Positions 9,699 to 16,728 of a stretch of DNA of 64,000 bases are shown here, piece by piece. Source of the stretch: Prevotella sp. Its GTDB lineage: Bacteria; Bacteroidota; Bacteroidia; Bacteroidales; Bacteroidaceae. Each line of letters opens with the position of its first letter. Within the stretch, counting starts at the first letter, position 1. The notes under the pieces were generated by a model. It did not search any database and was not told where the DNA came from. It was given only the letters and a program-made list of their open reading frames with translations. The stretch is from positions 124,001 to 188,000 of the forward strand of contig JAFZIL010000052.1 of assembly GCA_017554385.1 (NCBI GenBank), read 5' to 3'. The position numbers were made by a program, and so were the translations under genes.

Positions 9699-11174
9699 AT
9701 GTCACCGTTGCTGCGTCTGGTGCCATGGTTGGTGGCGGGCATTATCGTGCAACCGCTTCTTCCATTCTGTTGGCATCCGTGGCCGTTTGTGGCATGCGTC
9801 GTCGTGGCATTTGCCGCTCGTCGACATCCGCTGCTGCAGAGTGTCTGTATTGGTCTGAGCACGTTGCTGCTCGGCACACTTCTCACGTCTATGCAACGAC
9901 AGCGGCTTACGTTTCCTACCAATGACAGATGGCAAACGGTAGAGGCAGTGGTCGCTTCGGAACCAGTGGAGAAACCGCGCAGTGTAGCTGTCGACCTGCT
10001 GCTCACTGCCAATGGCCGACGCGTTAAAGCCTATCTGGCCAAGGACAACCGGAGCCTGCGCATTGTTCCTGGCGACGGACTGATGCTCACCACTCGTATC
10101 GAACCTACCTACGATATTCATTATAACGGCTTCGACTATGGCCACTATTTGTTGGTGAACGGCTTCACCAGTCGCTGTTTTGTCCGTAAGGATGACTGGA
10201 AAAAAGCGGCAGTATCCATTGCCACGCTTTCGATTGTCGACCGTATAAAGCTGAAAACACTGCGCTGGCGCCATCACCTGCTGCAACGCTTCAAGTCTTT
10301 GGCGGCAGCCGATTCCGACAGCTACGGCGTAATGGCCGCTATGACCTTAGGCGACCGGTCGGCCATCAGTAACGATCTGCGTGCCTCCTATTCATTGACG
10401 GGTGCTTCTCACGTGCTGGCACTGAGCGGTCTACACATGAGTATACTCTACTGCCTGATCTCCATGCTCACGTTTGTAGGCCGTCGCATGTTGATTATCC
10501 GTGCTCTAACCATAGTCCTTTTCTGGTCGTTTGCAATGCTTACCGGCCTTAGTCCCAGCGTGGTGCGCTCGGCATTAATGCTCACCCTTGCTGCCATCAT
10601 CACGCTGCGTGGCACACGTAGCCTGTCGGTGAATAGTCTCAGCCTTGCGGCTATCGTCATGCTCATAGCCAGTCCGCTAACGCTCTACGACGTGGGCTTC
10701 CAGCTTTCCTTCCTTGCTGTCTTTGCCATTGTAATGCTTATGCCACTCATGGAACGCATACTTCCTCCTTTCTTCCTACTACGCCATCCGTTCCTGCGTA
10801 TTGTCTGGAGCATCGTGGCCGTGAGCATTGCGGCACAAATGGGCACTGCTCCGCTTGTGGCCTATTATTTCGGACGACTTCCTCTCTATTTTATCATTAC
10901 CAATTTCTTAGTCATCCCCGCTGCATACGCCATCTTATGGCTCAGCTTGACCTATCTGATCCTGCCGTTTACGGTGGTGGGACAGTCGCTGCTTTTCGTT
11001 GTTTCCAAACTCAACGCAGGGCTCAAGGCCATGTCAGCGTGGCCTTATGCCAGTATAGGCCCGTTGCAATTGTCACCAGTTCAAGTGGTCGCAATCTATG
11101 TGGTCGAGGTCTGTCTCGTCCTTACCATCTGTATCTTAGCTGCAAACCGACTTCGGTCATATAAGGCTTGCTGA
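9699..11174 (+). CDS. comEC: ComEC/Rec2-family membrane DNA-uptake channel protein (short form)
   Basis: A 491-residue polytopic membrane protein. It starts MSPLLRLVPWLVAGI and shows two N-terminal membrane segments, an OB-like soluble region (DUF4131 type, about residues 60-160), and the Competence domain from about 210 with GVMAAMTLGDRSAI and the hallmark LTGASHVLALSGLHMSI, followed by many hydrophobic helices. ComEC passes single-stranded DNA through the inner membrane in natural transformation. Typical full-length ComEC continues into a metallo-beta-lactamase-like domain; here the gene ends after the membrane domain. The 3' end overlaps the convergent HhH-barrel gene by 53 bp. No promoter was found, so read-through past the upstream terminator is possible. 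Confidence 0.88.
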   Translation: MSPLLRLVPWLVAGIIVQPLLPFCWHPWPFVACVVVAFAARRHPLLQSVCIGLSTLLLGTLLTSMQRQRLTFPTNDRWQTVEAVVASEPVEKPRSVAVDLLLTANGRRVKAYLAKDNRSLRIVPGDGLMLTTRIEPTYDIHYNGFDYGHYLLVNGFTSRCFVRKDDWKKAAVSIATLSIVDRIKLKTLRWRHHLLQRFKSLAAADSDSYGVMAAMTLGDRSAISNDLRASYSLTGASHVLALSGLHMSILYCLISMLTFVGRRMLIIRALTIVLFWSFAMLTGLSPSVVRSALMLTLAAIITLRGTRSLSVNSLSLAAIVMLIASPLTLYDVGFQLSFLAVFAIVMLMPLMERILPPFFLLRHPFLRIVWSIVAVSIAAQMGTAPLVAYYFGRLPLYFIITNFLVIPAAYAILWLSLTYLILPFTVVGQSLLFVVSKLNAGLKAMSAWPYASIGPLQLSPVQVVAIYVVEVCLVLTICILAANRLRSYKAC

Positions 11175-13155
11175 TGGTCTGTAGCCCAGTGCCAATCTCT
11201 TCACGATCGGTATAGTGCGTGTGGCCTATGCGTACGTACCCCTGCCACCGTCCCATGTCAGCCCGCGCCAGCAGCGCTATTCGCCAGCCGCGGCCCGAAT
11301 AGGATGCGAAGCCATACTGATGAGGCATCTGACGCTCATAAAGATAGAGCCGGGAGGCATAGCTGTCGCTGTCGAACCAGGCACTTGTTGCCCATAGTTG
11401 CCATCGCTTGTGATGCCAAGTGGCAGTCTCGCTGAGCATAAACCCGTGGTCGGTGTTATAGGGCTCATTGGCCTCATTGGGCTTATTGGCCTTATTGGCC
11501 TTATTGCTTGCTAAGTCAACCTGCGTCTGCAGGCTCCATGCAGTAGTGCGCGGAGAATATCTCGCCGACAAGCGAATACGGTGGTCAATCTGGTCTGTCA
11601 GAGCTGTCTTTGTGTCGTTATCGCGCTGGTGCCATTGTCGTCGGTAGCGTGCCTTGAATGTCCAGTTGTCCGTTTCGTAGGCTGAGGCGACAAGCAAGTC
11701 AAGTGCCTCAGATTGCTGAGATACCAGATAACGTGCCCAAGGGAAATAGGCATAGTCGGCATAAGCCTGCAGTTGTAGCCGACGCATGGGGCGCCATGTC
11801 GTACCTACGAGCAGTGCGCTCTCGTTCTGCACATGCCCGCCTGCACTCATGGCATGTGCTCGCAACGACTGGTAGCGGTAGCTGTAGAACCGTTGTATGG
11901 CCATGATGCCCCATTGACCTGATGGCTGCAAGCTTAGGGTGTTGAGTGTGGCAATATGACCATAGGCATCGGTGGCTGTCTCACCCGAGAAGTGCAAGGC
12001 GTGCTTGGTATAGCCGTAGTCAACGGATACGTTCGTGAAGTCCTGTCCATTGGCCTGATACCGACGATACAGCTGACTCTGTCTTGGTTCAAGACTCCGG
12101 TCCAAATGTGTGTATGCCACAGTCATTCCCGCCTGTAGGCCTCCCATACGCAGCTCGGCCCGGATTCCGGCATCGGCTGCGTGGGTATTGTTTTTCTTTG
12201 CCATCTCCTGCTCGGTACGGTGATAGCCCGAGGTGACGATAGTAGTGGCCGTTCCGTCGGTGGCCAGTGTGGCATCGAGTGGACGGTACGATGCATAGGG
12301 TGTCAACGTGAAAAGACGCGACAAACGAAGCGTGGCTGCAATACCCTGCAGATACGTGTCTTGCGAACGCGATGTGTGCGGCCTGAGGGCGGTAGGCCTT
12401 CGCCCTAAAGATTGTAGTGCTGCCAGCTTGCCCATCATCATGCTACTGCCCATGACGAGCCCCTTACCCGCCGATAGTTTGAACATACCGGCAATGAGTT
12501 TTTCAATGCGCCCGAGGTCTTTCAGCTGTGCGTAGTAACTGTAGTTGTCGTAGCCCAACTTGTTGCTGTTGGCGAAGAATGGCTCGCCAGCATCCTGCGA
12601 CCCTGTGAGACCGAGCATAACGTGCTTTCCATAGCTCATCTCGTAGCGCAGTTCGTGGCGATAGCGGTAGCCCAAATACCCGTTCTCGTCACCCTTCCGA
12701 GTGTACAGGGGCACACCAATTGTTGCCGTCACCTCGTGGTGGGGCTTATTGGGCTCATGGGGCTTATCTGGCTCTTGGGTTGTTTCTCCGAAGGTAATGA
12801 AGTAGGGCAGCAGTTGCAGTTGCTCGTAATCGATTGATGCAAGCATGCGAAGTTCGCCTTCCGAGCGCATGCCACCGTATCTCAGGCGATAGTCGATGAT
12901 ATCCTGCACTTGCTGTTCGCTAAGGAACGGCAACTGCTGCAACTCGTCGCGTGTAGCATTGTTGATGTCTATCGGATGGGCAGCCAGTTGTTCCAGTTGC
13001 TCGAAAAAATCGTCCCATGCTTCGTCATCGGGCTCGTCGGCGCTCATCACCTCGTGCCATACCTCCTGCCATGACCGCTGCTGTTGTTCCTGTGCCACCG
13101 TTGTTGCCGACAATGACAGGAAGAAAAAGAAGAGAAAGACGGTAAGCCTCGACAT
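11122..13155 (-). CDS. Helix-hairpin-helix (ComEA-like) plus outer-membrane beta-barrel protein
   Basis: A 677-residue protein, function unknown. From the ATG at 13155 it has a signal peptide (MSRLTVFLFFFFLSLSATTVAQ), a periplasmic acidic stretch, then a ComEA-like helix-hairpin-helix block near residues 60-120 (PIDINNATRDELQQLPFLS, QQVQDIIDYRLRYG, GELRMLASI). The rest is alternating amphipathic strands ending in a C-terminal aromatic (LQLRYRW), as expected for an outer-membrane barrel. HhH domains bind DNA or act as protein contacts. The fusion and its convergence with comEC make a DNA-uptake role thinkable but unproven. Two low-complexity stretches (near residues 135-150 and 545-565, Lys/Asn/Pro/Glu-rich) are encoded by short DNA repeats. 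It starts 28 bp after the S41 protease stop, so the two are likely one operon. Confidence 0.75.
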   Translation of the reverse strand: MSRLTVFLFFFFLSLSATTVAQEQQQRSWQEVWHEVMSADEPDDEAWDDFFEQLEQLAAHPIDINNATRDELQQLPFLSEQQVQDIIDYRLRYGGMRSEGELRMLASIDYEQLQLLPYFITFGETTQEPDKPHEPNKPHHEVTATIGVPLYTRKGDENGYLGYRYRHELRYEMSYGKHVMLGLTGSQDAGEPFFANSNKLGYDNYSYYAQLKDLGRIEKLIAGMFKLSAGKGLVMGSSMMMGKLAALQSLGRRPTALRPHTSRSQDTYLQGIAATLRLSRLFTLTPYASYRPLDATLATDGTATTIVTSGYHRTEQEMAKKNNTHAADAGIRAELRMGGLQAGMTVAYTHLDRSLEPRQSQLYRRYQANGQDFTNVSVDYGYTKHALHFSGETATDAYGHIATLNTLSLQPSGQWGIMAIQRFYSYRYQSLRAHAMSAGGHVQNESALLVGTTWRPMRRLQLQAYADYAYFPWARYLVSQQSEALDLLVASAYETDNWTFKARYRRQWHQRDNDTKTALTDQIDHRIRLSARYSPRTTAWSLQTQVDLASNKANKANKPNEANEPYNTDHGFMLSETATWHHKRWQLWATSAWFDSDSYASRLYLYERQMPHQYGFASYSGRGWRIALLARADMGRWQGYVRIGHTHYTDREEIGTGLQTISKPYMTEVGLQLRYRW
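11456..11512. repeat. In-frame degenerate 9-nt repeat array inside the HhH-barrel gene
   Basis: About six copies of a GGCTTATTG-type 9-mer (GGGCTCATT, GGCCTCATT, GGGCTTATT, GGCCTTATT) lie end to end. On the coding (minus) strand they encode a NKANKANKPNEANEP-type run. The same word family recurs at 12739-12780 and in intergenic spacers at 22925-22975 and 29000-29030. Confidence 0.8.
12739..12780. repeat. Second in-frame GGCTTATTG-type repeat array in the HhH-barrel gene
   Basis: Four degenerate copies (GGGGCTTATT, GGGCTCAT, GGGGCTTATC, TGGCTCTT) encode a QEPDKPHEPNKPH stretch between the HhH region and the first predicted barrel strands. The reading frame is preserved. Confidence 0.75.
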
Positions 13156-13183
13156 GGCATCGGGGGTGTTAAAACATCCGTAG

Positions 13184-14746
13184 CTACTTTTCCTCAAGCA
13201 ATTCCAGTGCTTTCAGTACGATGCGATTTTCCTCATTGACAATAGCGTAATATTCGCTCATGTCCCAGAGGTCGCGGGCGATGAGTCCCTTGAGCTGAAC
13301 GCGCAACTGGGGCAGCGTCTGCTCTACCTCGGCATCGTCCTTGGGCGTGATGTTCTGCTTCTTGCCCTCGTTGAGCACATTGTCAATAAGCTCCTGCGGC
13401 ACCTCGAACTGCTGCTTGAAGTCCTCAAAGGTCTGGTATTGCTTCTTCAACTGCTTGCGATGTGCATCGACATAGTGCAGGTTCTGCTGGATAATCACCG
13501 ACTTGGCAGCCAGTTCTCGATGCAGTCGGCTGTACTGTGTGGTGTCGAGCGGCACGAAGTAGTCGGGCATAATGCCACCGCCGCCATAGACGGTGCGGTG
13601 CTTGCGCAGCGTCTCGAAGCGCAGGGAGTCGCTGAAGTGTATACTATCCTTCGACGTGAGTTCTCCATGCTTGAGGCGGTTGACGACATCCATCTGATAG
13701 TCGCGCTGCTTACCTTTCTCGTAGGGCTTCTGTATGCAGCGGCCAGATGGCGTGAAATAATGGGCAATGGTGAGGCGGATCATCGACCCGTCGGGCAGGT
13801 CGATGGGACGCTGCACAAGACCCTTGCCAAAAGTGCGACGTCCTACTACCTCGCCACGATCCTGATCCTGGATGGCACCGGTGACAATCTCGGCAGCCGA
13901 GGCCGAATACTCATCGACGAGCACCACCACACGTCCATCGCGCATCTGACCGTTGCCGTGGGCCGTGAATTCCTGACGTGGTACACGTAGTCCCTTGGTA
14001 TAGACGATGAGGTCACCCCGTTCTAAGAATTCGTTGGCAATGTCAGCAGCGGCTTGCAGGTAGCCGCCACCGTTGCCCTGAAGGTCGAGTACAAGGTCGC
14101 GCATGCCCTGATCGCGCAGTTTGGCAAGACTTTCGAGGAACTCATTATGGGTAGTGGCCGAGAAGCTGCCGATACGGATATAGCCTATACCGGGACGTAT
14201 CATATAGGTGGCGTCGAGCGAGAAGACAGGAATCTTGTCGCGTATGACGTCGAAACGGAGCGTGTCGCGGATGCCGGCACGCACCACCTTGAGGTGAGCA
14301 TGGGTACCCTTGGGACCGCGCAGGCGACGCATAATCTCCTCGCGACTCATCTTTACACCAGCAATGACTGTGTCGTTGACACCGACGATACGGTCGCCTG
14401 CCACGATGCCCACACGTTCCGAGGGTCCGCCACTGACGGGCTGGATGACCATCAAGGTGTCATCCATGATGTTGAACTGGACGCCGATGCCCTCGAACGA
14501 ACCGTTGAGAGGCTCGGTCATCTGCTTTGTCTCCTTTGGCGTGCTATAGGATGAGTGAGGGTCGAGCTTTTCGAGCATGCCTCGTATGGCATCCTCGACC
14601 AGCTTGCCTTCGTTGACGCTATCAACATAGAGGTTCAACACAGCGCTTTCGGCGATAGCCAACTTACGCAGCGACTCACTGACCTGGGCCGTTGCACTTG
14701 CCGCAAGCATGCATGCTGCAGCTGTCAACATATATTTTTTTATCAT
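13184..14746 (-). CDS. S41 family C-terminal processing peptidase
   Basis: A 520-residue exported protease of the CtpA/Tsp type. From the ATG at 14746 it has a signal peptide (MIKKYMLTAAACMLAASATAQ), a PDZ domain (GIGVQFNIMDDTLMV onward, about residues 75-150) and the peptidase core with the Ser in EYSASAAEI and the Lys in RRTFGKG that form the Ser-Lys dyad. Such enzymes cut proteins at non-polar C termini in the periplasm or outer membrane. A longer frame starting at 14788 would place the start upstream of the promoter-like element at 14755-14762 and lacks a signal peptide at its N terminus, so I reject it. The HhH-barrel gene follows 28 bp downstream. Confidence 0.92.
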   Translation of the reverse strand: MIKKYMLTAAACMLAASATAQVSESLRKLAIAESAVLNLYVDSVNEGKLVEDAIRGMLEKLDPHSSYSTPKETKQMTEPLNGSFEGIGVQFNIMDDTLMVIQPVSGGPSERVGIVAGDRIVGVNDTVIAGVKMSREEIMRRLRGPKGTHAHLKVVRAGIRDTLRFDVIRDKIPVFSLDATYMIRPGIGYIRIGSFSATTHNEFLESLAKLRDQGMRDLVLDLQGNGGGYLQAAADIANEFLERGDLIVYTKGLRVPRQEFTAHGNGQMRDGRVVVLVDEYSASAAEIVTGAIQDQDRGEVVGRRTFGKGLVQRPIDLPDGSMIRLTIAHYFTPSGRCIQKPYEKGKQRDYQMDVVNRLKHGELTSKDSIHFSDSLRFETLRKHRTVYGGGGIMPDYFVPLDTTQYSRLHRELAAKSVIIQQNLHYVDAHRKQLKKQYQTFEDFKQQFEVPQELIDNVLNEGKKQNITPKDDAEVEQTLPQLRVQLKGLIARDLWDMSEYYAIVNEENRIVLKALELLEEK

Positions 14747-14754
14747 ATTGGGTG

Positions 14755-14762
14755 CAAAGGTA
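14755..14762 (-). promoter_or_regulatory. -7 promoter element for the S41 protease operon
   Basis: TACCTTTG on the minus strand matches TAnnTTTG, with a TTTG 23 nt further upstream (slightly long spacing). Transcription is expected near 14749, only a few nucleotides from the ATG at 14746, so the mRNA would be leaderless or nearly so. Confidence 0.6.
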
Positions 14763-14774
14763 CGAAAAAATTTG

Positions 14775-14782
14775 TAACTTTG
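14775..14782 (+). promoter_or_regulatory. -7 promoter element for the histidine phosphatase
   Basis: TAACTTTG matches the Bacteroidetes -7 consensus, giving a start near 14787 and a leader of about 43 nt to the ATG at 14830. It lies only 12 bp from the divergent element at 14755-14762, so the two polymerase footprints must overlap. Confidence 0.65.
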
Positions 14783-14829
14783 CAGCAAACTTTAAGAAGA
14801 TATGTAGAAAAACATTACAGAGATCAGAT

Positions 14830-16125
14830 ATGAAGAAGATATTCCTGCTCATCATGGTGCTGACAGCCGTCATGGCCGTCGATGCACAGAAGCCGGTTCA
14901 GGAGTTGAAGGAGAACGCGAGCCTGTCGGCAAGTAACTTCACGGCCTACCCCGGTCCTACGCAGTGGAAGTTGACGCCTCCACCAGCGGGGATGAAGCCG
15001 TTCTACCTGTCGCACTATGGCAGGCACGGCTCACGCTACATGTCGAAGATGCAGGAGTATGACAAGCTGTTGGACGTGCTGCAACAGGGCGAGCGGCTGC
15101 ATGTGCTCACCCCGCTGGGCGAGGATGTGCTGCAACGCGTGACAGCTGTGTGCAAGGAAGCCGAGGGCCGTTTGGGCGAGCTGACTCCTCTGGGCAGGGA
15201 ACAGATGCAGATGATAGCGAAAAGGATGGTGGAGCGGTTTCCAGAGGTGTTCGAGGGTACTGTGACGGTGGATGCACGTAGCACGCTATACTCGCGCTGT
15301 ATCCTCTCAATGGAGTTCTCACTGCTGCAGATGGTGAAGATGAACCCCCGGCTGAACATCGTGAGCGACGCGAGTGCCAGCGACCAGTCGGTGCTGAGTT
15401 TCAACGACAAGGAACTGATGCAGAACATCCTCGCCGATGATGCCCGCAAAGCCTTCGATGCCTACTGCCGCAGCAAGGCGTGCTGGGAGCGGGTCATAGG
15501 CCAGCTGTTTACCGATACAGCTTTCGTAAACAGCCAAATAGACGGTGAGCGACTGAACTACTACCTATTCCGCATGGCAAGCACCATACAGAACATGGAG
15601 GTGAGAAAACAACTGACGTTCTACGATCTCTTCACCGACGAGGAGATATACATGAACTGGCAGGCAACAAACGCCTACTGGTTCATGGGCTACGGCTACA
15701 CGCAACTGAATGGCAACAAGCAGCCATTCATGCAGCGTAGACTGCTGCGCCGCATCATCAGCGATGCCGACAGCTGTCTAAAGCTAAAGCATCCTGGAGC
15801 CACGCTACGTTTCGGCCACGACACCGTGCTGCTGCCATTAGTGTGTCTGATGGGTCTGAACGGCTACGACAAGTCGATTCGCGACCTGAACTACTTGGAG
15901 AAAAGGGGATGGGTAGACTACCGTGTGTTTCCCATGGCCGCCAACATGCAGATTGTGTTCTACAGAAAGTCACCCGGCGACAGCGACGTGCTGCTGAAAG
16001 TACTGCTTAACGAGAATGAGGCCACGCTGCCACTGCCCGCCGATCAGGCTCCTTACTACCGGTGGAGTGACTTCAAGGAATACTATATGAAGCTGCTGGA
16101 CAGCTATGAGGAAAATAATCAATGA
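14830..16125 (+). CDS. Secreted histidine phosphatase (MINPP/acid phosphatase-like)
   Basis: A 431-residue protein with a signal peptide (MKKIFLLIMVLTAVMAVDAQ). The histidine phosphatase signature GRHGSRY contains the phospho-accepting H66, and the C-terminal proton-donor pair is H330-D331 (RFGHDTVLL). The split arrangement with a large helical insert fits the acid phosphatase/phytase branch, including multiple inositol polyphosphate phosphatases; the exact substrate (inositol phosphates, sugar phosphates, other esters) is not decidable here. It is transcribed away from the S41 protease and ends 3 bp before the convergent pnuC-type gene, with no terminator between them. Confidence 0.88.
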   Translation: MKKIFLLIMVLTAVMAVDAQKPVQELKENASLSASNFTAYPGPTQWKLTPPPAGMKPFYLSHYGRHGSRYMSKMQEYDKLLDVLQQGERLHVLTPLGEDVLQRVTAVCKEAEGRLGELTPLGREQMQMIAKRMVERFPEVFEGTVTVDARSTLYSRCILSMEFSLLQMVKMNPRLNIVSDASASDQSVLSFNDKELMQNILADDARKAFDAYCRSKACWERVIGQLFTDTAFVNSQIDGERLNYYLFRMASTIQNMEVRKQLTFYDLFTDEEIYMNWQATNAYWFMGYGYTQLNGNKQPFMQRRLLRRIISDADSCLKLKHPGATLRFGHDTVLLPLVCLMGLNGYDKSIRDLNYLEKRGWVDYRVFPMAANMQIVFYRKSPGDSDVLLKVLLNENEATLPLPADQAPYYRWSDFKEYYMKLLDSYEENNQ

Positions 16126-16128
16126 GGA

Positions 16129-16707
16129 CTACGCAGTCATCAGTTTTTTCCACTTCCGCCATCCGGCGATGGCGATGACAACGTAGAGGGCGTAGAGCCC
16201 TGCCTTGAAAGGGATGTCCTTGTAGAAATAGAGCATGCAGGTGACAACGTCGACAGCAATCCAGATAAACCACTGCTCCAAATACTTATGGGCGAGAGCC
16301 CAGATGCCCACGATGCTCAGCGCCGTGGTGAAACTGTCGGCCAGCGGCACGTTCGAATTGGTGAACGTGACAAGCAGCCCGTAAATGGTAGCCCAGACGG
16401 CAGCGATGATGAGCAGCCAGGGAAGCACCAGCTTTTTCGGAAAATGACTGATAGGTAGATTCTCCTTTGTCACAGAGCCGCGCACCCATTTCCAGTAGCC
16501 ATAGACGGTCATTGTCAGGTAGTAGAACTCCATACCGCAGTCGGCATAGAGCCCTTTTTGATAGTAGAGCACGATGCCCAGCGACTGCATGAGGAAGCCG
16601 ACGGCCCACATCCATACACTGGCCCTATACTCAAGCAGGATATAGGCCAGTCCCAATACCGTGGTCGTGATGTCGAGCCAATGTAAATACAGAAATTCCA
16701 TCATCAT
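16129..16707 (-). CDS. pnuT: PnuC-family permease, probably a thiamine transporter (PnuT)
   Basis: A 192-residue inner-membrane protein with about seven hydrophobic helices and the PnuC pattern of aromatic/Trp-rich loops (VYGYWKW, IWIAVDVVTCMLYFYKDI). PnuC proteins move nicotinamide riboside, riboflavin or thiamine by facilitated diffusion. Its position directly after a TonB receptor under a TPP riboswitch points to thiamine, as in known Bacteroidetes receptor-PnuT operons. The longest frame starts at 16728 directly after the receptor stop; I prefer the ATG at 16707 because the purine-rich GGAAGGAGAG just upstream looks like a ribosome-binding site (two further ATGs follow in tandem). A thiamine pyrophosphokinase, often the third gene, is absent here. 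Confidence 0.85.
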   Translation of the reverse strand: MMMEFLYLHWLDITTTVLGLAYILLEYRASVWMWAVGFLMQSLGIVLYYQKGLYADCGMEFYYLTMTVYGYWKWVRGSVTKENLPISHFPKKLVLPWLLIIAAVWATIYGLLVTFTNSNVPLADSFTTALSIVGIWALAHKYLEQWFIWIAVDVVTCMLYFYKDIPFKAGLYALYVVIAIAGWRKWKKLMTA

Positions 16708-16728
16708 CTCTCCTTCCTCATCTCTCAT

